Shown: positions 45,882 through 58,335 of the stretch, piece by piece
Layout: every line of letters starts with the position of its first letter
Position numbering within the stretch: the stretch's first letter is position 1
Assembly (NCBI GenBank): GCA_029990175.1
Contig: JARKIP010000003.1
Location: 248,001 to 312,000 of the forward strand
DNA length: 64,000 nucleotides
Direction: 5' to 3'
Source: Petunia secreta
Lineage: Eukaryota; Streptophyta; Magnoliopsida; Solanales; Solanaceae
The notes under the pieces: model-generated
Database searches by the model: none
Told to the model about the DNA's origin: nothing
What the model saw: only the letters and a program-made list of their open reading frames with translations
Made by a program: the position numbers and the translations under genes

Positions 45882-48800
45882 TTCTCCTCCACTTAGACTC
45901 TCGTTCGTCCTCGAACGAGCCTAAGTGTAAAGAAAAATTTACACAGATAACAAAAGAACTTGAACGATCTTCATAAAATATTCCACAGACATTATCCCAT
46001 GATTATAGGATCAGAATTATAACACGTGCACCGAACTCTTTGAATAAAATATATCTTGATAATATCCTCACATCGTTGCCCAGCTTATTCTGACTAAGTT
46101 GACCCTTCGATACACGGAACTTTGAATGGGTTAACATGATTCCGCCGGCGAATCACCTCGTTGATATATTTTTCGATATAAAAGAAGTCGATGAAACTAA
46201 GAATTAGCTTACACTTCAACAACGTCTCAGAGATTTAATACTAGCATTCATTATTAGAGGAAGACTTCTCCACTTAGAGCATAAACTCATACAACTAATT
46301 TGAATATAAATAGTCATCCTTGCACAACCTGCTGGATTAAGGAAGACTTAGTTAAAAACAGAATGCGGCTCAGATCTGAGCTACCAAATTACCCTCTCGA
46401 GTTGTCAAACAGCTGCAACTCTCAAGTTCACAACTCCATACCTTTTCCATAAGCTCCACCGCCTGATAGATCAACTCAGGGGGTCAAATAACGCCTCTCA
46501 TTACCCTTAGTAGCCTTAAAACACAACAATGTGCTTATCCGGCTACCTTGGCACGCACTCTGGCTCAACAGAGGGAATATCACAAGCGGCTACTAACCGC
46601 CCAAACTCGCTAGTGCCGGACGAAGAAGAGATGGCAATGGGCTAAGGATATGAATAGTTACAGCTTTAGGAAGCTCATCTTCTTATTTGCTTGGTTACCA
46701 AAGCTAAGCTACATCCGGGTAACGCTAGCCAAAGAATTGCAATTTAAGGAATAGACATTAAATGAGCTTTATGGAACACTATCTATGCCAATTTAACCTT
46801 CCCATAAGAAGAAAACTCCAACAATTTATCAAAAAATCTTTTATAAGCGAGACAATGTCATAGAATAACATGACTCTACTAACATCTCGAACCAAGAGGA
46901 TACACGTAGATCGAATATTACTTACTAATCACTTTATACTAGAAGAAACAATGACACTTCCTGATGGTGACGAACTAGGATCCAATCGTCCTACCAATAC
47001 TGAATCTCGAAGAGAAAGGTAAACTGACTTAATATAATAACAGAAGGTGGAACAACAATATGCCAAGCAGGAAATACCGCCGCTCACTCCCAAATATCTC
47101 AGATTTACACTAGAAAAACTAGTAGGTTCTCACAAATTCCCTGAATAAATTATACTAGAAGCTCACCCCTCTACCGCCACCAATTCTTAATGGAAACGAT
47201 ATCCAAAGAAAAAACGGAAACATGATAAGACAAACCATTTCCAGATCGATTAGAAAAATCAATCTTACTCACATATAATGGAAGAGAAAATACATGGGTG
47301 TACTATATCGGATACCTCAGCATCCTGCCAGACTGGCAGTTCATAGAACTACCCCTGCAGTTGAGCTGAGCCACTACCCCGATAATCACTTTCTGAAGAA
47401 CCACTGCCACCATGCTTACCTCTACTGGATTGTGGCATTTCTCTGGCTGATTGAGATCTAAATGAAATTTCCTGGGACTGTGCAGGTGCCTGATGATGAG
47501 AGAAAGGACGACTGCCTATTTGCCAGAGTAAGGGAAAACTCCTCAAAGGATAACCAGACTCACGACAATAATAACACCCTTTCGTTGAAAATGGAAGCCG
47601 GACAGATCGTTGAAAACTACCAAGAGAAAGTTGAGTCTAATCTTGATAAACTACTCGCGCACTCTGAGAATCACGCTCTACAAGCTGAGATAACTTGGCA
47701 AGTGACTTCCCACGATAATCAGAACTCTTACCTCCAAATGAGGTATCATGATGCTCACCAAGGCCATGCGATATCTTGCTTTCCCGCTCTAACACCTCAA
47801 GCTCTAACTTATGGTATGCCTAATACTTAAGAACAACATCAAATGAAGTCTCAATCTCAATTTCTCGAGCCATCTAGGATCTCAAGGAAGGAGAAAGGTC
47901 ACCAATAAATCCTTGAACATTCTCGGAAGGTTCATAAACTAGTTCTAGTGCATATCCAGCCATCCTAAAGAATTTGATCTCATATTCTAGAATCCAACAA
48001 GCTATCCTATCCAATCCACTCAAATTGGCGACTCTTTTCATTTCGCTCGCTGCGCGAAAGGAACTTTTCCACGAATCTAAAAGAAAAATCGAACCAAGTT
48101 AGCTAATAAAAGAGCGGCCCACCAATTCAAGGCTGGAAGCAGAATAATCAACACCATACCGCTCGATATAATCAAGAGATGAAGGATATGTTGACATCAT
48201 TTTATTTTAAAAAGAATCACGAGGTTTATCTGATGCATTTCTTAAGAATATCGGAAGGTTCAACCGTGTAAAATAATGCAACCTCTTTGGGTACTCTGAC
48301 CGAACTATTACCTTGGCTGGCTAACCAGCTGGAACAATTGGTAGCGCAACATATGCAGCCTCTAGAACATAATTTACTGGGGCAGCATCAGGAACTGGAA
48401 CAAGAGCTCTCTAAGTCCGAAAATCTGCATATGCGGCGACCTGATAAGCTGCCTAGCGAATAATAGGTTCTTGCGGTATCTGCGTCACCAAAATTCTCGT
48501 AAAAGCATCGTAGAGAGTCAAGGGAACCACAAGGCCCTTCTCCCTTGCCCATCGCAAGCTCGTACAGCTTGGACCTCCGTAACTAGATCGTCAGCACGAT
48601 CAACAACTCTCGGGGTTTCGTCAGTGCTAGCCCCAGGCTAGACTGCTTCGTCTTAAACTCATACCGTTAACTGATTTTTCGCACGAGGGTTCACAATTAC
48701 CACAAAGGAATTAACAAAAATACTTTTGCATCCTAGACCGGCACATAATCAAAAAAGAAGAAAGTGAAACTTCCTAAATGCCATCATAGCCTCTCGTAGA

Positions 48801-48888
48801 TAAGTACGGACGCTACATACCCATCAGCGAGACTCTACTAGACACTGTCTAAGTCTGGATAGTCTATAAACCGGGCTGTGATACCAAC
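45882..48888 (-). pseudogene. Internal region of E5: gag-like, no pol
   Basis: Collinear in reverse with E2 19,241-21,881 and with E4. The gag-like end near the PBS holds the GGAACCACAAGGCCC and CCTTGGCTGGCTAACCAGCT words shared with E3 and E4. Stops throughout. The family relies on enzymes from another element if it moves at all. Confidence 0.7.
48875..48886 (-). promoter_or_regulatory. Primer binding site of E5 (initiator tRNA-Met type)
   Basis: On -: TGGTATCACAGC, one mismatch from the initiator tRNA-Met complement, two bases inside the LTR. Confidence 0.82.
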
Positions 48889-50231
48889 TGATACGACCTG
48901 AAATCCGGCTAGGCCATGTGGGCGCCTAACATCCTCCCCTAGACCTGTCGGGCGAACCCTTACTAATTAAATTAGGAAAATAAATATAATTTAATTCATA
49001 AATAAGAACAGGACTTAGAAAAAAAATTACTGACATACTGATACCTCTAAGCTGTACAAAAAAAATTACAGCTAACTACCCAACATACTAGGTTTAGACC
49101 TATCCAGACTAGACATCTAAGAGTACGAAAGAAGACAGATACCTCCTGAAAGGATCAAAATACAACTGAAATAATAAATATAAAACTGGCGGCCATTCTG
49201 AATAAAAGTTGGCTCACCCTGATAGCTGAAGTCGTCTTCACTCCTTCACAACGTGGTGAACTCAATCATGGAGCGAACCTACTGAAACGAAATAGATAGA
49301 CAAGAACAAACAACAAACAAGGGTGAGTCAAAAGGACTCAATAAGTGGGGCAGACTAGCCACCTCAAAGAATAGGATAGCTAGCCAGGGAGAAGAAAAAC
49401 AGGTAAACCAAATCTATCTTATTTAAACTATAAAAAAGGCAGAGCCAGATAATAACTGGAAAAACGTATGGAATCATAAACTTATAAGCAACCAAGGACA
49501 TAAGATAGACAGAACATATATGTTTTTAAGTATCCCGAACATATCAACAATAAGTAATACATACTGTCGCGGCCTGCAACCCGATCCGTATATTCATACT
49601 GTTGTGGCGTGCAACCCGATCCGTATATTTATACTGTTGTGGCGTGCAACCCGATCCATATATTCATACTGTCGCGGTGTGCAGCCCATGATACGAGCCA
49701 AGAATGTATAGGTACACTGAGTATACATACCTCATAGACAAAACACAACAGAATAGTCAGCATGCGGTACAATGAAATGGGATGAACGCAGTATGATGCA
49801 ATGGAGTCACATATACCTAATATCTATCTCCGGCGCGGGACTCTTATGCAATAATGACCCTTCACCGGCTCGGGACTCTCATCGATTACCGGGAAGTATA
49901 TGCAATATTGACCATTCACCGGCTCGAGACTCTCATCGATTATCGGGAAGTATATGCAATAATGACCTTTCACCGGTGCGGGACTCTCATCACCAGCCGA
50001 GAAGTATATGCAATAATGACCCTTCACCGATGCGGGACTCTCATCGCCAACCGGGAAGTATATGCAATAATGACCTTTCACCGGTGCGGGACTCTCATCA
50101 CCAACCGCGAAGTATATGCAATAATAACCCTTCACCGGCTCAGGACTCTCATTGATTACCGGGAAGTATATGCAATAATGACCCTTTACCGGTGCGGGAC
50201 TTTCATCGCCAACCGGGAAGTATATGCAATG
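48889..50231 (-). repeat. E5 5' LTR, outer half missing
   Basis: Begins TGATACGACCTGAAATCC and runs 1343 bp, through array C (49,555-49,690) and array B, then breaks off within a B unit-like end at ATGCAATG (50,231). Confidence 0.88.
49835..50231. repeat. Minisatellite B in the E5 5' LTR
   Basis: About seven 54 bp units. The count and order differ from the 3' LTR of the same element, so arrays have changed since insertion, or the two LTRs were different from the start. Confidence 0.9.
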
Positions 50232-50449
50232 AAGACCACGTTATAGTATTCGTCAGACTTATCGACCCGGATTGGAGCATTTCGAGCTCAAGTATTCATG
50301 GGTGATGTTTGTCATCATTCGATTCCAACTATGCCTATCACCTAAAAGTGTTAGTACCAAATAATCAATAATCAAATGTGTCCGATAAAAGGAAAATGAA
50401 ATTTATGTAAAAGAGAAAGTAAAATTCGATAATACGATACCGTGGCATT

Positions 50450-50729
50450 TTCAGAAGTAATACTTCTTCCATTTTGTAATGTTCCTATTGAAGTCGACCG
50501 GCTTTGAGTCTATTGTTTCGAGCTGATATGAGCCCTTTCCAATCACTGCTTTGACCAGATAGGATCACTCCCAATTTTTCTCCCAGTTTGCCTTCGTTGG
50601 GTTCGTCCTTTTTTGGTCTTTTGATTTTCAACACATAATCACCTGCATTAAGAGCTCGATACCTGATTTTTTGTTGAGGTAGTTTTCAGCCCTTTGCTTT
50701 TGTGCTTGTATCTGTACTAGTGCCATATT
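50450..50729 (-). pseudogene. Gypsy integrase C-terminal remnant
   Basis: On -: IQAQKQRAENYLNKK, then (after frameshifts) RALNAGDYVLK, DEPNEGKLGE, GKGSYQLETIDSKPVD and WKKYYF. This is the GPY/F-type tail of a plant gypsy integrase (RALNVGDYVL...KLGPNWEGPY...YRLETMDG...WN..LKRYY). It breaks at 50,729, where the Ogre-type LTR begins, so the latter probably inserted into an older gypsy element. The 50,232-50,449 stretch is likely its 3' non-coding part. Confidence 0.75.
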
Positions 50730-53700
50730 TGTTGACACCTAATTTTGTCCCTCCTATTTCAGTAGCCGTTATTCAGACAAATTGCATGGATAATCACATA
50801 AACATACTACACTTACCCCTATCTTGAGTCATTATCTCATGCACGTACACGAATTAGGCTATTTTAGAAGCATTTGCACGAGTGATCGCATTTTTACAAA
50901 GCCGGCATATCCGTCAATATTTTTAACAATTATTTCTGTTTCAAGGAAGGCACCTAAATTATTTTAAAACCTAATATAATAGATTTTCTTGATTATTTAG
51001 CTTTGGTAATTATTTTTTCTTAATTTTATAATTCTTTCATAAACGTTTTATACAGTTTATACGCATTTATACTTGGTTTATAAGCTTTTATACACATTAT
51101 ATACGCTATATATACACACATATATATACACCTCATATTTATACTCATACATCAGCCCATTTTTTACACCTCAGTACCTACGTGGCAAGATCCTGGTCGT
51201 CCACGCGACCGATCCAACGGCCAGGATTAAAACTTCCATTATTAACTATACTACTCCCCCGGAAACCCTTAACACCCCTTTCATTTTCCCCCCAAAATCT
51301 CAGCCGCCACCACTCTCTTCTCTCCCTCGTCAAAAAACCTAACGACGCCCTGTCATGGCCACTTTCCAGCCATTATCGCCGGCAAAACCGTGCTCCTCTT
51401 GACCTCCGCTAAAACCCTTCCAATGGTTTATTTGTTCAGTGAAGTCAACGTGCAATCTTCACATGACTGTCACCGGTGAGGAAATTCCGACAAGAATCTG
51501 GTAAGACCTAAACTCTACAACCTAAGAGGAAAGGAAAATTCCCCACACATGCATAATCAAAGTGGGTTCAAATTCGACCAGACTCCGATGTTAAATGGGT
51601 AATCTCTAATACTTTATCTGATTGTTCGAATTTGTGTGATAACGTGCCTACATTTTCCTATTCCCTCCCATGATAACACGAGTAGTGGTTATTTAACATT
51701 TAATTAGAGTGAAATTGTAATCTTCATCAGTTTTATTAAAGTTCGAATACTAATCATTGCTTGAGTTTGTGGTGAGCATGACTTATGTCCCGAATCACTT
51801 TGGTTAACATGTAACTAGGCAGTCTAATGGGATTGCCCTGCTCATCCATGTTAGTTGTAGTATATTTAGTCTCCTACTATGCTAGAATGCCCAATTTTCA
51901 TGACTATACGTTTAGAAATTGAATGGGTAACCTATCTTGCATATTTAAGAGAATTTGAATTGATTGGAGCAAGATTTTGATTGATGCTTGAAAGGGTGAT
52001 GGGTTGCTTGATTGATCCGAGATTAATTGGAACTGTTAACTTATTTTAAGCCCAAAATAGGCCTAACGGATTGATTTTGAACCTGGACCATGCTAAATGA
52101 AATGAAGGGAATTCTATTTGTCTTAAGTTCTGATTTACCTTAGAATTCGGGATTGATTGAACTATATTTGGTGAGTACACTAATTTGAATCCTTTCAATT
52201 ATGGAAGACATTATTTCCTTGCCTTTTGGTGTCCTTCCATTTGAACCTATACCTTTCACCCCTCACACCTATATAAGGGGACTTATTTTGATACCTTTAG
52301 ACACAGTTCAATAACTAAAAACACACTAAAAACTGGAAAAAGAATTGAAACAGATAGGGCATTACACTCTTTTTCTTCTGATCAATTGGGGGTAGCATGC
52401 ACTTTGTTACTTCTGCTCTTGTTTTTTGCAATCAACATTGTTCTATACATTGTCTCCTGTGTTTGCTGTACACCCTGACAAGGTATATATTTCCAGTTTC
52501 TTTACCATCAGTGCCCATACTACTTGCAAGCCTATGCTTGTTTCTTGCTTGTTCTTCTCTTTGTTTATAATGTCCATACTTGTGTGAAACCTCTTCATTC
52601 TATACTGGCTTTGGGTCCTTATTGGAGCCCCTGCTGACCCCTAAGTGCAGCTTAAAATGTATGGCCATGACAGGCCATACCAGCTTTGTTTAGTTGCAGA
52701 TTTAGGACTTTGAGATGTCCATCAGTTGTACTATACAGTGACTGCTTAAGCACAGTTATTTGAGGCCCCTGCTATGCTTGAACTCAGACAGTCTACTTGT
52801 CTTTCCGTATATCTTTGCCACTTAGAAATTGTCCCTACTATGTATATTCATTAGGTTTCCTGTTTGTATCTGTCTAACACAGGGAACACAGCTACTAGGC
52901 TGTGCATATGGCCTGCTCAGGAGCCTTCTCTCAACTTTTCTCTCCTATTTTCTGCATCACTCAAAAATCATGATGTTCTTTTGAAATCTGTGCAGCATGT
53001 TCTGGTTAAAACTAAGTTATATCGTCTCTTTTAAAGTCTGTATGTTTTGGTATAACTTCTGAACGATAACACTGCCTTATCAATTACTTCTCACAGGTCT
53101 TAGAATTAAAACACTTGAAAGCATGCTTTTTTAACGTTAAATCTGGAACTTTATTTAAACCGAGGCTTTTTTGCAAAACATGCTAAAATCTGGACTGTTA
53201 AAATTAAACTGCCTTTATTTGCATAAGTGATCCAGGCCCAAAACCGTTTTTAAAATGTGGCCTTTATATGTGTTTAAACGATTTTCATTACTTTAAAGCT
53301 CCTATACACTAATCTAATAGTGTATAGGGGTGTAAGTCATAGGAGTCGACTATACGAGTATATAAAAGTTTTCTAAAGCCCAAACTATTCAACTACTCAT
53401 GTATTTGCGTGCCTATACCTATATTTATGTGCGACAACCCCCTTATTTTCATTTTTGTGCTTTGTGCAACCCACTTTTGAAAAAACAGCCCCTTTACCTA
53501 AATACTTTTCAAAAATGACCCCTAATCAAAAATAGCAATTAAGGTTAGGGCTCAAAAATTAATGACGAGTCATACCGACCCTAAATGGCTAATATTTTAT
53601 TTTAAAAACAACGCCCATTCGGTTTTGACCAAATTTGAAATCTTTTATTAAAGTGGCCGGTTTTGCAAAACTGACTATCTGCGTAAAATAGTATTTATGG

Positions 53701-54220
53701 CTGAAATTATATGAATGAGCTTAAGTTGCAATATCTTTTGTAAGTTTAACATTATATACGATTAGGAATTTGAACTAGAGGCCTTGAAACCAGATTAGGC
53801 GTTGAAATAGGTCGTATATGTAAAAACGTAAAGCTTATTTGTATGTGTATTGTTTAAACTTGCATAGTTATACTTACTTTCATAAATTAGACACTAAAGT
53901 GACCTTTTAAGTTAGTATTGCCTATAATAGTGCTCACAACTTTAACATCCCAAAATATAGACTCAGGTGGGAACTACCTTTCATGGGACTTGGGGAAGTG
54001 CCGAACACCTTCTTCCCCGAGTCATTTGGACTTCTTACCCTTTTTGAATCTCTGAAGCTGGACTAGTGTAACAATGAACTCGGCCTTAGACGCTTAGGTG
54101 GCCTAATACACCTTAAAAAACTATATTTGGTGGCGACTCCAACTCTTGAACTCAAACGAGTTACCCAATCAAATCCGAAACCCGACTCGCTCCGAGATGA
54201 GTCTATAATCGGGTATGACA
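50730..54220 (+). repeat. Ogre-type 5' LTR
   Basis: Starts TGTTGACACCTAATTTTGTC and ends ATCGGGTATGACA; 3491 bp. No coding frame of note inside. A short CT/TA-rich tract at 51,070-51,140 and the TATA box at 52,270 are the main landmarks. Confidence 0.82.
52270..52277 (+). promoter_or_regulatory. Putative TATA box in the Ogre-type LTR
   Basis: TATATAAG in CACACCTATATAAGGGG, followed about 35 bp later by an A-rich stretch (CAGTTCAATAACTAAAAACA), a plausible transcription start. It would divide the LTR into a 1.5 kb U3 and a long R/U5. Confidence 0.6.
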
Positions 54221-54223
54221 GAA

Positions 54224-54241
54224 TGGCGACTCAGCTGGGGA
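54224..54241 (+). promoter_or_regulatory. Primer binding site of the Ogre-type element (tRNA-Arg type)
   Basis: TGGCGACTCAGCTGGGGA three bases after the LTR end. TGGCGACTC is the start of the tRNA-Arg complement reported for Ogre elements. Confidence 0.8.
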
Positions 54242-54841
54242 TTTTTAAAGTCCTAACGAAAACGAGTCTTTATTTTGGGATTTTTATTGTTTATTATCTT
54301 TTTATTTATTATTATCATCCGGAACTAACTTCTTTCTTTTTGTTTTGTTTTCTTTTTATTTTATTTTAATTTTTGGTTGTAATATCTTTTTATTTTTGTA
54401 AAGCATCTTATTTGACATACCTCCAAATTAACGTTCACTCGTGTGATATGCTTGAAAAATAAAACGGTTGCGTCGGTTTGACGGCTGTTCTCGCTTCTAC
54501 AAAATACCCTTCGTAAAAGTTTGGGATAGGTCTTGTCTGTGGTACAGCCGACAGTCCCAAAATTTTTCCACCTCCAAATTGTCCGTTGGGAGGAACCTTG
54601 TCTAAACCCCAAATCTTAGTAGAGATGATAGGAAATCATGCATCATGATACCATGTTAGTTGACTTGTCTCCAAGTCAAAAATAGGCCAACGTGTTCAAC
54701 AATCTAAACGGGTTTTTAACCCCAAAGAGCATTTGGACATGATTATTTGCATTTCTGGAAAATAGATATGTAACGGTCATATTGTTCTCTAAATAGGGGC
54801 GGGGTGTTTATTTTAACTTTTTTATTTATTTTTAGGTCTTT

Positions 54842-56361
54842 ATGGCTCAAAAATGTCCAAGATTTGGTATGGTCATGGGTGTTCCTCCTCTACCGGCACA
54901 ATGGTGGAGCAATTTAGGAGGTCATGGTCGTTTGCGGGTTCATAAATACTTGGGACATCTACCTTTATTGATGGAAGTGGAACCGTTTCTTGGGTTATCG
55001 AGGCGGCGATTACATTTTGGGATGAGCAAAGAAATGTCTTTAGGTTCAATGGCGTAGAGTTGACACCTTTGTTAGAAGAAATAGGTGGTTTTATAAAAGA
55101 TTCGGGTATGATTAGAGAAAAGCGTACATGGCAAGAAACGGAAATCATTATTCCAAAGTTTCCTATTTTGAGCGACTTTTGCAAGTTGCTTGGCCTTGCT
55201 GGAAACGATGCAGTGACATTTAGACAAAAGGGCGGTAATACCTTTGTCTTTTATGTACGAGAAATTTGGTCACGATGGTGCTTTTGACCAAAGGCGTGAG
55301 GATTTCACTTCCTACGATGATTGGCATAAAGAAAAGATTTCATAGTTAGTTTTTTGGGTGTTGTGGTGTTTCCTGAAAGTTCAAAGCATTATATTGGAAT
55401 ACGACTGATCAAGGTAGTAGAAGCTGTGATGAACAGGGTTGACAAAAAAGAATGCACTTTTGTACTTATGATTTTGGCCGATATTTATAGATCTTTGGGG
55501 CTTTGTAAAAAGGGGGCTAAATATTTCGAGGGGTGCAACTTGTTACTACAACTTTGGTTTAACGAGCATTTGGAAATAGTGAGAGGAAGCGCAGGAATAC
55601 TCAAACCATCAGGCATTAATCGCATAACTACACCATGCTATGGAGTTAGAACCTTGAAAGAAGCAAGTAGCGCTGAACGCTGGTTGAAACTCTTTAACAA
55701 CATAACAGACGACATAGTGCAATGGATGTTCACCATGTTCCCGACAAACGAATTCACAATTCGAGCTAACGCCACTCCTTTTTTAACTATAATGGGGCTA
55801 CGAGGCCTTCAACCATATATCCCTGGAAGAGTCATGAGGCAAGCTGGTAAGAAACAATGCATAATTCAAATGGCTTTCACCGGACGATACCAACTTGATT
55901 ACACTGAAGAGAAGATTGCTTTGGCTGGAGAAATCATTGATAGTTGGAAAAATCATTGCATAATGGGTCCAAAATCTATCGAACGAGATCGGTATAAGGC
56001 AGGCTGTGAACCATACTATGCAAACTGGTTGCAGACGGTTACACCGGGACCAAATAGGAGCGACACTATCAAAGACAAAGAAGTAGAGGCACAAATCAAA
56101 TACAAGTGGCTAATGCGCAGGGTATCAGAATCGGAAATGGAGCACCAAAGAAGGACAAACATGGAAGAAACGTGCACTTAACTTAGAAGGAAAAATAGAA
56201 GGATTGATGGAAAATCTCGGGTGATGGAATGTCAAATGCAGCGCCATAGACATACTTCATTTGTTTGCAGCCAAAGGTCATTTGGCGGAAGCTTTAGAGG
56301 AAGCTCAATAGATAGTGAGAGAAGCAAAGAAGGCCAGGCTAGAGGAGGGACCTAATGTCTA
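54842..56361 (+). pseudogene. ORF1, first copy (plant mobile domain / DUF7745-like)
   Basis: Start ATG follows ATTTTTAGGTCTTT. After an early frameshift the protein reads TFIDGSGTVSWVIEAAITFW, FNGVELTPLLEEIGGFIKD, IIIPKFPILSDFCKLLGLAG, VVVFPESSKHYIGIRL, CNLLLQLWFNEHL, then DDIVQWMFTMF and PFLTIMGLRGLQPYIPGR, and ends in a charged helical tail (LEGKIEGLMENL, LAEALEEAQ) to a TAG at 56,359-56,361. Frameshifts near 54,950 and 55,275, stops near 56,180 and 56,310. The domain type is known from Ogre ORF1 proteins of unknown function. AATAAA follows at about 56,420. Confidence 0.78.
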
Positions 56362-56693
56362 GTTTCGTTTTGTCTTTTTATTTACAAAAGTTTTTATGTA
56401 TTAGACTTCAAATTATATAATAAAGTTTTCGGAGATTTTGAGAATAATTGGCAATGCATGTTTATTTTTCCTCATATCATTTAAACATAGAAAGGCCTTA
56501 CGTCCATGGCGCGTTAAGGTCTATTAGGAAACCTTGTCCAAACGTCAAAAGGGTTCTTAACCCCAGAAATGACAAAATCGCATCTCTGCATGGGTTCGAA
56601 GAAATGTTTGCACAAAATGTTGACCATTTGCTTAAACATGATCAACACTATAAGAATATTTTGGTCTTTACCTTTTCTTGTTTTGGTTGCAGA

Positions 56694-58335
56694 CTATGGT
56701 TGCAAGGGGTACACTTCAGTTTGAGATTGTTTCCCGACCTCCTCAAATTGATCAGACTCTGGTGGGAAGATCTAGCTATTATTAGTAAGGCTCACGTTCA
56801 AAAGGTGTTGGGGGAGTTGGTGACTCTCAAAGCCTACACTGCCATGCCTAGTTTGGACGAGGCTGCTACACACTTTTGGGACTAGAAGAAGGCTGTGCTT
56901 CATTTCAATTGTTTGGAGTTTGCGCCAATATTGGAAGAATTTGTAGGACTAGCAGAGTTAGAGCCTGGGACCGAGACTATGATTTATCCCCGAGACGTGG
57001 ACCCTAAGGAGTTCATTGAATTATTGGGTGCTCCTTATGATCCATACATCAAAGGAGTGCATGATGGGAAAGTTACGTTGGAGTACTTGAATTCTAGGTT
57101 TGGAGATCCAACACTTAGGCATGATGGGGGTGGAGCATGGGAAATTCAAGACTGGGAGTGGACTGAATCCGATGCTTTCATCATTGCGTTTTTGGGAAGC
57201 ATGGTTTTTCCCGAAAATGAAGGAAAGATCGACATAAGACTGGGAAGAGTAGTAGAGGGATTACGCAAGGGAGCTCACAAACGTCAAGTAAGTTTGGTTC
57301 CAATGATTCTGGGAGAAGTTTATAGGGCTCTAGCCAAATGTAGGAAATGAGGAGACTTTTTCGAAAGGTGCAATTTGTTGCTGCAAATCTGGTTGATAGA
57401 GCATTTGCACAGTGTCCCTATCAGTCCGGTAGCACCAAAACCGTCGTGAAGAGGAGGGATCCGCTCACATAGCACCCGTATGGATGGAACAGCGGCATGG
57501 GAGGACCCTGCAAACATGGAAGGATGGTACACCAAGCTTGAAGAGTTGCAAGACGTCCAATGGGTGATTGAAAATTTTGCTGGCTTCACCGTTTCCATAC
57601 AAAGTCAAGACATCACTTTCTTGACATTGATTGGATTCCGAGGGACTCATCATTATGTTCCTCTAAGAATTCTCCAGCAAGTAGGGATGACACAACAGAC
57701 TCCACAGTTGACTGAAGGAAGAAGCTTTAATGTTGACATAAAAGACATCGAGCATCCAATGGTGGAGACTATCTTGACAATGTAGGAAAAGAGGTTCACT
57801 ATGCAGTTTTGGTCGTGGCCGAGACAGTAGAGTGAACCCCGCGGCTACTCTAGCTTATCCTCAATGGCTCAGTGAGGATAAGGAAAGGTTCCGATCCAAG
57901 ACTACACTGAAAAGGAAAACCAAGGCTCCAAGTGTCACTGAAAAATACAAAAGGCTGCGACATGAATTCGACCAAAGTAAGAAAGAATTAAGGGTAACAT
58001 AAGAGAGGGAGATGAGGAGGCGACACAAGGACAAGATCAAAGGGGACGAACTCAAGTATTGGACAGGCAAGGTCATGGCTGCAAGGCAAGCTGCTGGGAA
58101 TCTGCAAGATTTGCTCAAAGGATGGGGAAAGTACTTTAAGGCAGTTCCACTTGAAGAACATGAAGCAATAGGGATAGAAATATGTGAATTCTTCACAAAA
58201 GCTCTGGGGGACATGCAAGCTGGGAAGGATCTGATGGAGATGTTCACTGCTCCTCCACCTATGAGCTTGGTTCACAAGCCTAAGGAAGAAGCCAAAGAGA
58301 AAAAAGAGAAAGAAGATGTTGGAACTGATGCTTGA
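56694..58335 (+). pseudogene. ORF1, second diverged copy (plant mobile domain / DUF7745-like)
   Basis: Follows TTTGGTTGCAGACTATGG, parallel to the first copy's TTTTTAGGTCTTTATGG. It reads LRLFPDLLKLIRLWWEDLA, HFNCLEFAPILEEFVGLAEL, SDAFIIAFLGSMVFPENEGK, CNLLLQIWLIEHL, DVQWVIENFAGF, FLTLIGFRGTHHYVPLRIL, then a long charged tail (EREMRRRHKDKIKGDELKYW, AKEKKEKEDVGTDA). Stops at 56,883, 57,348, about 57,450, 57,783 and about 58,000. FPE(S/N)...IRL, CNLLLQ(L/I)W..EHL and D(I)VQW link it to the first copy, but identity is low. The 56,444-56,690 leader also resembles 54,590-54,760. Confidence 0.75.

Larger units (their letters stand above)
43134..50231 (-). mobile_element. Non-autonomous gypsy element E5, nearly complete
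   Basis: Read on -: 5' LTR (from 50,231, truncated, to 48,889), PBS (48,886-48,875), leader and gag-like sequence (about 48,700-47,300), degraded internal DNA, polypurine tract (45,894-45,882) and a complete 3' LTR (45,881-43,134). The internal part is 3.0 kb, only slightly longer than one LTR, with no RT or integrase visible. It entered the last exon of P450 copy 3; the other side of the P450 is lost with the truncated LTR. Confidence 0.88.

Noticed and set aside
43134..50231. Target duplication for E5
   Set aside because: The right LTR is truncated at 50,231, so no matching flank exists to compare with GCTTT at 43,129-43,133.
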